Part shown: positions 1-10,700 of the stretch, piece by piece
Position numbering within the stretch: position 1 is the first letter of the stretch
Layout of the letters: every line of letters begins with the position of its first letter
Assembly: GCA_021292105.1 (NCBI GenBank)
Contig: CM037869.1
Span: forward strand, 10,560,471 to 10,624,470
Direction of reading: 5' to 3'
DNA from: Anadara kagoshimensis
Taxonomy: Eukaryota; Mollusca; Bivalvia; Arcoida; Arcidae
DNA length: 64,000 nucleotides
The notes under the pieces: generated by a model
The model's database searches: none
What the model saw: only the letters and a program-made list of their open reading frames with translations
What the model was told of the DNA's origin: nothing
Translations under genes and position numbers: made by a program

Positions 1-77
1 ATATCAACTTGACAAGACATATACACCCTGTATAATAGTTTTATCACATAAACACAAATATCTATAGTCACTCTGCA

Positions 78-155
78 TCAAAACGCCATCCCAAGTAGAA
101 ATCCACCAAAAAATCCTCCAGCCACAAAAACATTATTTCTCAAAAATATCTGAAA
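78..155 (-). CDS. FUNDC1: FUNDC1 coding exon 4 with stop codon
   Basis: Encodes FQIFLRNNVFVAGG and FFGGFLLGMAF, then TGA at 80-78, matching the human C-terminus QNIVISSGFVGGFLLGLAS. The acceptor is ttttttatcag|TTT; an alternative acceptor 6 bases further on (tttcag|ATA) keeps frame and removes two residues. Positions 1-77 would be 3' UTR; I see no AATAAA there. Confidence 0.87.
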   Translation of the reverse strand, partial: FQIFLRNNVFVAGGFFGGFLLGMAF

Positions 156-3100
156 CTGATAAAAAATAGCATTTTTTTTTAAATACAGAAAAAATAATGA
201 GTACAAAACATATCCTTTTTAAAGTTTAACTGTTTTGTGGGTTATTTCGGGGCTAAATTTCAACCTAATATGACATACCACTTACATGGGTAACAGGTTA
301 ATAAAGACTAAAGGTCAAGATTTTTTTAAATGATTTTAAAATAACTACATAAAATATGTTGATGAAATGATCAACAGTCAATGTCATTGCACACACACAT
401 TGGAATGTTGCATGCTGGTTATCAAGGAAGCAAAAATGATATTACACATAGGCAATATGATTTTTGCTGAGTTCTGGACCAAATATATTAGAACGAGGGT
501 TGAGATTTCCTTATCTGGCACCACAAGTAGTGATTGATTCTATTTCATGCATCAGAAAGTGCAATTTTTCAGTTTAAAACCAATTTCAGCTTTCGATACA
601 CCTCTGATTTTGTTGATAAAATTTTGCGGGAAAAACAGTGTGTCTTGCACAGGGGGGTACAAGATAGAGATATCTTGCACCTCTCTTTTTATGGATTTTT
701 CTATCTGAGGTGCAAGAAAATATAATGAATGTACCTACATTTTGTATCACACCACCATAATTTCTTCTTGCTCTCCTTTCTATTTCCCGTCTTGCTGTTT
801 CCATTTCAGAGTTTAATCTGTTCCAGTTAATTTTGATATATCCTTTATGTTGAGCTATCTGATAAATCAAAACATAAATTAACATACTGAAATCACTAAA
901 TAATAATGTAGTACCTTTCATCACAGCCATACTGCATATATGGAATATTGCAGCATGAAGTGAGCCAAACAGCCCAATGAAAACAACATATGAGTACCGG
1001 GTAAGTTTAAAACTGATTTTTTTTTTTTTTTTTTTTTTTTTTTACATTTATACATTTTTGTTCAATTTAAAATGTGGTGGTTTTATGATTCATCAATATA
1101 ATCATACATATCATGAAGAATAGACTTCAAAATACTGTAAACTTGATTATTTTGGAACAGGTGTAATTTTCAAGAATTTGGTGAAGGATACAATAACACA
1201 AAAATAACCCTAAGTAAAAATTAAAGCATTTTGTCTGCAGAAAGGAAGTAAACATAGAAAATCACGAAAATACCCCCATGCAAAATGATCAGAGCAACAA
1301 AATTGCAAAATGAACCACATTTACAGTATGGTCTATACACCCAAGAGACATACAAACAAACAGGGGTTAACTGTTGAACCATGTGAACAATACCTCTTAA
1401 CCAGGGCCCCACAAACGCCGACAAGGTCATTCGGTGGTAAAAATCACCGCTAAAAAAAAAAAAAAAAAAAAACCTCATTCATAAAAAACACCCCCCCCCC
1501 CTTATTTTTCATAATGGTTTATAGAGCTTTTTGGTGGAGCTTATATTCTGTCTGGAATGTTACACAGCAAAAATCTACTTTCAGATGCTTCCTTTCTTTC
1601 TTCATTTTATTTATGAAAAACTTTATTCATCCAAACAGTCACTACAAAGTCGGGAAAGAGTGGGTAACGACTATTTGTCGGGTTAAAGTAAAAAATATGG
1701 CTGTCACATGTTTACTGCTTGCATGGTATTAATCATTAAAATCTGGGTTTATTTAGAAGAATATTAAAGAGATCATGATTTTATTATCGTCACACAGCCT
1801 TCCTATGAATAAGGAATATATAATACGGTAATTTTGTTCATCTGCCTTGTGCAATCCACATCGCTTGCCTACAGTAGCTCTGTTCCAGAACAGATGGAGA
1901 TTTTCTTTTTGGTGCCGAATATTCAAATAGGATTCGAATAACAGCTAACTAATATTCAAATGCTTAATTTGGTATTCTTTTCAGCTCTCTTTTTTCAGCT
2001 CGCTGTTTGAATCGCCTCCATAAAACATGAAACAAGGCATAAATAAAACTGAGGCCTCATACGGTATTTTGTTTACACGGTTTGTTGAACCCACGTGGTC
2101 TCGGTAATTAAGTGATTAGAGGATTAACTCTTGTGTTGATAAGACACAGTCAATGATTACTTAATTATCACACCGATTGTACACCTGTGGGACATGTGGC
2201 TTCATCTTAAAGTCTTGTGTGATTTCTCGATCGTGAACTAATCTTAATTGACAAGACAAAATTTAGTAGGTTTATCGGGGGAAAAAACCGAATGACCGAA
2301 TTTCAATTTGGCGTTTTATTTGCCAATTCGGTGATTTTTAGCCGATTTTGGCAATTTGTGGGGCCCTGCTCTTAACGTTTGTGTGGGACGTTTTGGAAAC
2401 CAGTAACAGCGCACATTTCTGGAATAATGTCATTTTTATGGGAAAATGTCAACTGATGGGATAGATACAAACCTGAAGTATAAGAATTGTGGCCCCTAAT
2501 GATGCTGCTGCTGCTTTACCAACTTTAACAAATAAATACCCTGAAACCCTAAAAATAGAATGTAAGGGGACATAATTCAGTAAATTCACAAATATATACC
2601 AAGAAACCCTAAAAATAGAATTTAAGGGGACATAGTTCAGTATAATAACAAATAAATACCCGGAAACTCTAAAATTAGAATACAAGGGGACATAACTCAG
2701 TATATAAACAAATAAAAACACGGAAACTCTAAAAATAGAATATAAGGGGACATAACTCAGTATATGAACAAATAAATACCCGAAAATTCTAAAAATAGAA
2801 TATAAGGGCACATAACTCAGTATATAAACAAATAAATACCCCGTAAACACTAAAAATAGAACATAAGGGGACATTATTCAGTAAATTAACAAATAAATAC
2901 CCAGAAACCCTAAAAATAGAATATAAGAGAACAAAATTCAGTATAATTAACAAATAATTAACCTGAATCCTTAAAAGGGGCAAATAGATATTCTAAATAT
3001 AGAATACTTTATCTATAACCTGATGTGTATTTCTTTTGGGGTTAGTCAAATTGAGATAACCCACTATAGGTAATTATACCCTAAACAGGCTAATTTTTAC

Positions 3101-3412
3101 CTATCAGTTTACTATATACTTCAACTTCAACATTGGTACTTCATAACATCTGCAAGCATACATCACATCAAAAGAGTTGAAAGGCATTGTACTCTAATAG
3201 TAGACCAATTCAATTAGTATCATCATCCCTTTACTGTGCAATATAAATATGTTTGAACAAAACAGACTGACATACCAGCCAGACGCACCACCAATGACTA
3301 CTTGTTTAGCCACAGATTGTCGTGATAAATCTCCAAACACTCTCTTAATCCAGTTCCTGTCTATTGATGTCAGATCCAGAACCTCAAAGTCTTCATTGTC
3401 TTCTGAAGCCAT
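78..3412 (-). CDS. FUNDC1: FUNDC1 homologue, mitophagy receptor, complete, 4 coding exons
   Basis: FUN14-domain protein of the outer mitochondrial membrane; in animals it recruits LC3/GABARAP to mitochondria under hypoxia and acts at ER-mitochondria contacts (family knowledge). Coding exons on the minus strand are 3412-3276, 2548-2473, 858-739 and 155-78. They join in frame (137+76+120+78 nt) to 136 residues plus TGA; human FUNDC1 has 155. Visible: an acidic N-terminus with the LIR-like core FEVL at residues 9-12 followed by DL, the conserved GGASGW at about 41-46, a glycine/alanine-rich membrane segment (KVGKAAAASLGATILILQ), the IKINWNRLNSEMETARREIE stretch matching human VQIDWKRVEKDVNKAKRQIK, and a C-terminal hydrophobic GGFFGGFLLGMAF. 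All introns are GT-AG. The start is the first Met of exon 1, which lies one base after an acceptor-like tttcag, so an upstream exon is possible. It is divergent to KDM6A. Confidence 0.92.
156..738. other. FUNDC1 intron 3
   Basis: AT-rich intronic sequence between coding exons 3 and 4. I see no gene, tandem array or inverted-repeat element in it. Confidence 0.6.
739..858 (-). CDS. FUNDC1: FUNDC1 coding exon 3
   Basis: A 40-codon exon, phase 0 at both ends. The acceptor is gatttatcag|ATA and the donor AAT|GTAGGT. It encodes IAQHKGYIKINWNRLN and the basic helix SEMETARREIERRARRN, the charged region between the membrane segments of FUN14 proteins. Confidence 0.92.
859..1393. other. FUNDC1 intron 2, part beside exon 3
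   Basis: No gene seen. The notable feature is a T run at about 1018-1043. The rest is AT-rich sequence with no motif I can name. Confidence 0.6.
1402..2368. mobile_element. hAT-like non-autonomous DNA transposon, 967 bp
   Basis: Terminal inverted repeats start CAGGGCCCCACAAA at the left and end TTTGTGGGGCCCTG at the right, with an inner similarity around AAAATCACCG. It is flanked by an exact 8-bp target duplication, CTCTTAAC, at 1394-1401 and 2369-2376; 8-bp duplications are typical of hAT elements. There is no transposase ORF. The left end includes an A run (about 1453-1471) and a C run (about 1490-1500). It sits in FUNDC1 intron 2. Confidence 0.85.
2473..2548 (-). CDS. FUNDC1: FUNDC1 coding exon 2
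   Basis: Encodes VSGYLFVKVGK and then AAAASLGATILILQ, aligning with human CAGFLFQKVGK and LAATAVGGGFLLLQ. The acceptor ctatttttag|GG completes TGG (W46); the donor is CAG|GTTTGT, phase 0. The acceptor and the first 20 or so exon bases are part of a 60-bp tandem repeat that continues into intron 1. Confidence 0.9.
2519..2985 (-). repeat. FUNDC1: 60-bp minisatellite over the FUNDC1 intron 1/exon 2 junction
   Basis: Seven to eight units of 60 bp (one of 61). On the minus strand each holds a copy of the 3' splice site ttctatttttag, the first bases of exon 2 (coding for SGYLFV-like residues) and a spacer containing a tatgtcccctt-like core. The genuine exon start at 2548 is the last unit in transcription order. 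Because 60 is a multiple of 3, the exon 2 frame stays open leftwards through about five units, giving a periodic hydrophobic translation. Confidence 0.93.
2986..3275. other. FUNDC1 intron 1, part beside exon 1
   Basis: Unique-looking AT-rich intron sequence without recognised elements. Confidence 0.55.
3276..3412 (-). CDS. FUNDC1: FUNDC1 coding exon 1
   Basis: Encodes residues 1-45 plus two bases of W46. It holds the LIR-like FEVL motif and the WIKRVFGDL segment corresponding to human WWNRVFG. The donor is CTG|GTATGT, phase 2. Directly upstream of the ATG the minus strand reads ttgtttcag|A, a good acceptor, so a 5' non-coding exon, or an upstream coding exon, may precede it. Confidence 0.9.
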
Positions 3413-3697
3413 TCTGAAACAATAATAATACTGATATAATTATATCAATCAACCAACATTGTCTGGGCTGTCACGCCCCCTTTTTGGTACTAGGTTCTTG
3501 GCCCTTGAAATTGACAAAATGGGGTCTTCCCGATTCTCCCACTTTTAATTACTGATAAATATAAACATTGGTCTTAACTGTTGTTTTAGTTATTATAGTC
3601 TATTTCCTTATCCTTCATTTACCTAGATTAGTAAATAAATTGCATTTTCATTTGGCCTATGCGGAAATTAGAATAAAAACTTCTGTCATAGAACTGA

Positions 3698-3990
3698 AGC
3701 GGTCAGGTAGCTCAGTGGGGGAGGAAGGGAGGTCCTGGGTTCGATCCCCTGTCCGAACATGCATTTTATTTTTTCCCTTTCCTGTTACATTTGGGGACTC
3801 GTCCGACCCTGGGAAGTGGTCGACCAACAGGTAAAAACCTGATGGTTTCGATTCAAGGGAGTTGAATCAAAAAAAAAAAAGAAGGGAGGAATGTAGCAGT
3901 CTAGAGTAGCTCAGTGGTAGAACACTCGCCTATAGTTCCCCGGACCGACCCTGCATTTTTCTCTTTCCTGTTACAGAACTTTGTCTGTTG
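3698..3990 (+). mobile_element. tRNA-derived SINE (two related heads)
   Basis: Starts with an A-box-like GGTAGCTCAGTGGGGGAGG and a B-box-like GGTTCGATCCC, followed by sequence with a poly-A run at about 3869-3880. A second, shorter tRNA-like head (GTAGCTCAGTGGTAGAACAC) begins near 3905, and the two share the tail words 'tgcatttt' and 'ctttcctgttaca'. Best read as two related SINE copies or one partly duplicated copy. Confidence 0.6.
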
Positions 3991-4569
3991 CACTTTCTTA
4001 ACGTTTGCACTGTCAGTCATGTAAGAAATAATGGTAAGTATTTTACATGCCAGATACAGATGAATGGTAAATGACATTGCCTTTGGGATTTCCCAATCTG
4101 AATTATTGTTGTATTTTCTCTATTTCTAATATAATCATGAAATTCCATCTAGATCTACTTCAAGGCAGCTATGGTATTGAAGTGTGATTTTTCAACCATT
4201 TTTGAATCTGAATAAATACCCCTATATCACACTGTCTATGACATAATTAATTTACTGTACCTTTCACAACACTTAACTTTCTATTTGTGTAGTGTATTGC
4301 GTTATACCATCTCCTACTTATTTAAACGTAAGTGTGCACAAAGCACTGATGTTGGCGCAGTTGAAAATATTAGGCAATTATTAGATCAAATGGTTTTAAA
4401 ATAATTTTTAAACTATAAAATAGGCAGTTGAATTTATAGAATAATATTGTTTTTTTTCGACTCAATTAAGTCGTTTTAAAACTGAAAGTTGACATACATC
4501 CCTGCTGATGTACACAAATACGCGTAATTATCTAATATCGAAACGGGCACTTGTTGCAAACGCGATATT

Positions 4570-4577
4570 GATTGGCT
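4570..4577 (-). promoter_or_regulatory. Candidate CCAAT box (AGCCAATC on the minus strand)
   Basis: AGCCAATC matches the NF-Y consensus well and lies about 125 bp before the KDM6A start codon in a CG-richer stretch. NF-Y sites are common in bidirectional promoters. Only the motif is seen; occupancy is inferred. Confidence 0.35.
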
Positions 4578-4701
4578 AGTTTTTGGAACTCGACCTTGAC
4601 CCTTGTCAGCTTGTGAAAACGGAAGAGGCTGTGCTCTCTTATCCTGGAAATGAATAGCAGTCGCTTTATGTAGTTCTGCGTAAAATTCCAACGGATAAAT
4701 T

Positions 4702-4769
4702 ATGAATACAGAAAATCCAGATATAGTTTTATCAACTGAAGAAAGAGAACAACTCGGAAAATATGACAG
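4702..4769 (+). CDS. KDM6A: KDM6A coding exon 1
   Basis: Residues 1-22 plus two bases of S23. [13 protein letters not shown] aligns with human LTAEEREALGGLD. A TAA at 4696-4698 is in frame just upstream, which supports this ATG. The alanine-rich N-terminal tail of mammalian UTX is absent. The donor is CAG|GTTGTA. Confidence 0.9.
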
Positions 4770-7700
4770 GTTGTATAAAATCGCATGCTAGCAAACGTGG
4801 AGAAACGACTTAGCTAGCTGAAAGTTTGTTCACTTTTCCCCATGTTGCATGCATTTGGGATTTTTATTTAAATACACATCTACCCCAGTGCAACACTAGA
4901 AAAGCAATAAGTCATCGTCATCTAAATGATGTGTCTTTTCACCAGACCTACCCAAATAGGAGATAAAAACTGCATGTGGTTTTTCTTCTCTGTGACTGAT
5001 AACATTTGTAACAGGAAGGAGACAAAAATTCATGATCTGACCATGGATCATATCTGTAAATTTCTACACTGCAGACAATGGACAAAATTATTTCTGTCCT
5101 CAGCGACTCTTTTTTTTTTTGATGACAGAACATGCTCCCATACCATATATCCAAAACGCAGAAATTTGCCACCTCCAGTTGGAGGCTGCAACATCTACTT
5201 TCTCAACAAAAAATAATGGCATGGTGATCAAATCACCTGCTGTTCTGTAATTAAATGTTTTATTATGTTAAATTCAAGTTTTTGTCTATCCTTCCATCTG
5301 TCTTTGCAAATTCTCCAAATCTGTGAAGCATTATTTCATGAAACTTGGTGAAAAGCATCAACACTGATAGGAGATTTACAGCATCTATGCTATGTAGGTC
5401 AACATATATCTGTCACTGTCTCAGTATATCGGATATGTAGGTCATCATACATCTATCTCAGTGTCTGCTATGTAGGTCAACATACATCTGACCTAGTACC
5501 TCTGACATGTAGGTCAACATACATTTGACCCAGTACCTCTGATATGTAGGTCAACATACATTTGATCCAGTACCTCTGATATGTAGGTCATCATACATTT
5601 GTCTCAGTGTCTGATATGTAGGTCAATATACATCGATCACTGTCACAGTATATCTGGTATTTAGGTCGGCATACATCTGATCTAGTATCTGGTATGTAGG
5701 TCAACATACATCTGACCCAGTATATCTGGTATGTAGGTCAACATACATCTGTCACAGTACCTCTGATATGTAGTCAACATATATCTGTGGCTGTGTCACA
5801 TTATACATGGTATGTAGGTCATCTGTCACAATACCTCTGGTATTTAGGTCATCATACATCTGACCCAGTACCTCTGATATGTAAGTCAACAGAAACACTA
5901 ATTTCCTATTAAGTAATTCACTGTAGACGGGTTTCAGTTTCAGCATTCATCTTTCCTGACACCTCTGACATGAAGGTCAACATAATCTGTTCTGGTACCT
6001 CTACCATTGTCTGGAATACTAAGCCCCATTGTTTCCGGTTTCAATTTATTTTAAAGTTTCTCAGATGGGAGTTAATTATCAACATGTTTGTTGATTAAAT
6101 GAGAGCAGTGGCCTTGGTTAAAAGGAAAAAATATTTACTCAGTAGTCAATAACACTGTCAAACCTACAAGATATGAAATTAAGATCTCTTTCAGTGGACA
6201 GTGAAACTTAAATGTCACAATCTACTCTGTAATATGATTAATAAAATGAAATCTGATCGCATAACTTTCACATTTCAATGCCTTATAAGATACAACAGTA
6301 ACAGATATAATTTTCTAAGGGACAGGAGGGGAGATATTTCATGCTATTGTCTAGTGCCCTATCAGTTATACTGATGCCAATGCTTAAATGTCAAGTAAAA
6401 AAGGGGCTTCAGTGGCTGAGTGACTTAAAGTGCTGGCTCACAGATTGTAATTTCTCATTACATGACGTGAATCATGCTAATTTTTGTTTATGCACACCAA
6501 AAAAATTATTATAATGCATGCATTCACGCTACATGGAGAAATTAAATTTTAATTCTCAACAATGAAACTGTCTAGTAAAATCTTGGTCTGGGCGTGTGAA
6601 AATTTTGCTGACTAGCCTGACTGGTCTAGTTTTTAAAAACATTGTGTTGAGCCCTAGTCCCAGAGGTAAAACCAGTGTACCCCATTATTTCATGACTATA
6701 CCCCAGTTTTTAAAAATCATGGGGTACAAAACTTCATTTCTTGAAAGGTGGTGGGAACCCTGTTAGGTGCAGATCCTAGTGTAAGAGGGCACGGTGGCCT
6801 AGTGGATAAGACGTCAGTCTTCAAATCCAGGTCTCTCCACCGCTGTGAGTTCGAGTCCCGCTCGGACCACATGTGGGAAAGTGAATTTTCCTTACCGTTG
6901 GCCTTTACTGATTCACCTGGTATCAGTATAATGGACTGGGGGAGTGGTACGCTTGTCTGCGGCGTACTGACTCTGTGAGCTAGCACGGTAAAGTCGCCCT
7001 GAGTGCGCGCTAGTACAAGGCAGACCATACAACACACCCACACTTCACATGCATACACAAAATTGTTCATAGATTAATCCATAGAGATTAATTAAATAGT
7101 TCTTGTCGCGAATAGCTGAAAAATTGCTGATGCGACGTTAAGCAACATTCAACCAACCAACCAACCAACCTAGTGTAAGAAAATTTGTCTGCTTCCTTGC
7201 TGAAGGTCAGTGTTTTTCTCCATTACTGTTGTTTCTTCCATTATCCAATAACTGACTGTCTAAGTCACAAGTTACTAAGTGACAAAATCGGGAAGGGGAT
7301 GAAATACTATTCATTTATTCCACTCCGTCTAAACAAACTAGCCCCCTACATTGGAATTTATATGACCACAGATAAATCCAGGTAAATTTCATCAGAATTT
7401 TAATAGATAAAATACTTTTAATATTATTGATATTATTTTTTTTTTTTCCAGTTGTTTGTATGGATTTGTTAAGTTTAGTTCTGGTGAAGGCCAAGACATT
7501 GAGAAAAGAGCTCTTATTGAAAAGGTATCACAATAGATTATATTTTATTGTAGCATATGTCCCCAAACTTACGTACATGTAATAACATCTTAATATTATA
7601 CTGGTGTAATATAACTTAGTTCTCTTAAAGTGCACACTTACAGACCTCTACCTACCTAGGTTTAAATCACACTCTGTCAGATCCTAATGTGAGAAATTTT

Positions 7701-10700
7701 GCCGGTTCACTTGCAGAGGGTTTGTGCTTTTCTCTGGGTACTTCAGTTTCCTCCACAGATATAAGTGCAATAATCTTGACTTGGGCTTAAAACACTCTGG
7801 TTTCATCCACCATAACAGAACTGACCACCTTCATATAAGTAAGAGAATCTTGACTTGGGCTTTAAAACACCATTAACCCAATCCAATACAGTCCAATATA
7901 ATTCGATCCAAATTAATCTCATCCTGTTGTTGTGATATTGTGATAATGTGTGACCTGTGTGTATTCCTGACATAGACTTTCCTGCATTGATAGTGGTACA
8001 GAAACCTCATTGAAACTGGTAGAAGGATGTCTGAACAAAACATTTTGATATTAGGTTCAGCCAGGGCTTTGGGAACTAAGAAATTCCATATCTGATAATG
8101 AGGTCAAGGTACCAAAGTCAAATATGAATTGTGGTTAGAAAGAGATAAGGGCATTTGTCCCTTCAGGATAATTCTAATTTTTATTTTAATTTTACAATAG
8201 GGCATAAAGTACTATGAGCAAGTGCTTCGTGATCATGCTAAAAAAGGAAAAGTCGCACCTACAGATCACGGAGATGTGGAATTGGCTGTTGATCCAGCAA
8301 TCTATTGTCACCTTGGTCATCTTTTATTGCTACTGGAACAATATCCAAAAGGTAAGTAATTAATCAACAAGGGGATATATAGGAATCACCCTATCAGTCT
8401 GTCCCAATATCATATCTGCTTCATATATTCCATGCTTATGGATCGATTTTGATCAAACTTGGCAGAAACTTGATATTACAAATTTTACAAAATTACAACT
8501 GGTTTGTTGCAAAATAATTGGATAGCCATAAGTCTTCATTATATGCAGTGCCTGTCAAATTTGCCTTTGAGTTTGGTAAAGAATTTTGTGCTAATCAATG
8601 AGTATTGTGAGTTGTCTCCCTTGGCATAGAAATGTCCCTGTTCAGAAAACAAGCAGCAGAAAGTAGAAAACTACGCTGATATGCCTAAATTTCCTAAACT
8701 GCGAAAATAAATATATGCTTTTAATATTTTACAGTGTATGATTCTTGTGTCTTGATTTTGTATTCTCTTTATTTCTTTTATTTGTTTCTTTGATTTAGAA
8801 CTTTGAGTAAATGAACAGTTTATATGATATTAGAATAGATTTTACTATAATCAAAATATTTATGTCATATTTCAGCAATGTCTGCCTACCAGAAATATCA
8901 TCATTTAAATAAAGATAACTGGAAGGTATGTTATATGTAACCGATCTCTTAAAGTTAAAATCTGAAATCAGGGGTTCAAAATTATGTTTTGTTATGGAAG
9001 GTCCAGGACCTTATGACTTTATTTTTGGCAGGTCCCACATGGGGTTTAGTAAGTCCAATATCAACTTATGTTATCACATAGAAAACATGAATTTGTCCTG
9101 GAAAAAAATGACAGGTCCATTGGGCTTTTACAGTTTGAATATCAAAGGTACCAATGTGAAATCAAACCATTTTCTAGTCGGAAACAAGTTCATGAAGATT
9201 AACTTTCACAATTATTTTATCCTCGGGGAAACACACCAAAGTTAATCGTGCACAAATAAAAGTTGGTTTACAGTATTTGTCTCATTTCCTCATTATATCT
9301 ACCTGTGGTATATCATGTTATAATACATTGACCACAGTTCACATGCAGAAGAGTATATCACAAAATGTCAAAGCCATATTTGTCACCAGTAGATGTTGAT
9401 TATTTCCTAATCTACCACCTAGAGGCAGCAGTGGCCTAATGGATAAGATGTCAGTCTACAAATCCAGGGTCTCTCACCACTGTGAGTTTGAGCCCCTCTC
9501 AAACCACATGTGGGAAAGTAAATTTTCCCTGCCATTGGGCTGTAATTGTTTACCTGGTATCAGTATAATGTGACTGGGGGAGTGGTAAACTTGTCTGCGG
9601 CATACTGACTCTTGTGATTGTGAGCTAGCATGTTACAGGTGTCCCGAGTGCGCTCTAGAACAAGGCAGATCATAAAACACACTCACACTTCACATGCATG
9701 CACAAACTTGTTCATAGATTAATGCATAGAGATTAATAAAAATAGTTCTCATCGCGAATAGCTGAAAAATTGCTGATGCGATGTTAAGCAACAATCAACC
9801 AACCTACAATTGTAATCTACCATCATTCATATTGTAATATACTAACATAGCTTTGCAGAAAACATTGCAATAAATACGGAAAAGAACATACCGGGTACTA
9901 TTTATTTGTAAAAAGGTTCATTGATACAGTTCTACTGTTGCAAATATCTCTATTAAAAAATTATGAATGAAAATTATATTACTCCACTCTCGTGGCACAT
10001 AGCATTACATCACAAAGTGTAAGTCAGTAAAATAGAACTCTCATGGTTGTATCATTTGTTTTTCCACTGCTGGCTGTCTTCATGTTTCATATAAAGACAA
10101 AATAGTTCATGTTAGAATAGTTCTTTATCAATATACAGTCAAACCTTTCTTTAAAAGCCATCCAAGGAACCAATGAAAATGGACTTAATAGGCAGGTGGC
10201 CCTTGTAAACAGGTTTAAATAACATGAACAAAGAGCAATTTGGATACTATTTAATGGGCCTTTATAAGCAGGTGTTCCCTTATATAAAGATGCCCTTTAA
10301 GGCAGGTTCGACTGTAACATTGTATTGAGTTATTGTTTATTTTGTATCAAAGCAGGTCTAACACATAACAATAATGTATATTTGTTATATTTCAGGATGC
10401 CTCATTTTTATACGGACTTGGACTGGTGTATTTTCACTTCAACGCCCTCAAACTGTAAGTTATGTTTATAGTAATATTATTTTAATTAGGGATGATAACA
10501 ATTAATCAGTTAATCAATCAATTACACATTCCTCTGATTAATTGAGTAAGAAATGGATAATCAGTCATTATCATTCTTCTTTTTGCGTCCCACCAGCCAG
10601 GTATGCTTGTCGTCTAGTCAACTATGTCAACTGACCTATGTCAACTGACCTATGTCAGCTTTGTCAGACATGCTTCCATTGCAAGACTTCGATAATTTGA

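Larger units (their letters stand above)
3413..4701. promoter_or_regulatory. Divergent FUNDC1-KDM6A intergenic region, candidate bidirectional promoter
   Basis: The two start codons are divergent and 1,289 bp apart, so both promoters must lie here unless upstream non-coding exons extend further. The half near KDM6A (about 4490-4700) is visibly richer in CG dinucleotides than its surroundings. It contains GATTGGCT at 4570-4577, an inverted CCAAT box of NF-Y type. No TATA box is obvious. The half near FUNDC1 is occupied by a SINE. Confidence 0.5.
4770..7451. other. KDM6A intron 1
   Basis: 2.7 kb. Holds the minisatellite at 5380-5890 and a nested pair of SINEs at about 6755-7290. No gene is seen at 4770-5379 or 5891-6754. 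Confidence 0.7.

Noticed and set aside
8928..9245. 105-codon ORF after KDM6A exon 4
   Set aside because: It starts in the donor region of exon 4 in a different frame; no homology and no splice support.
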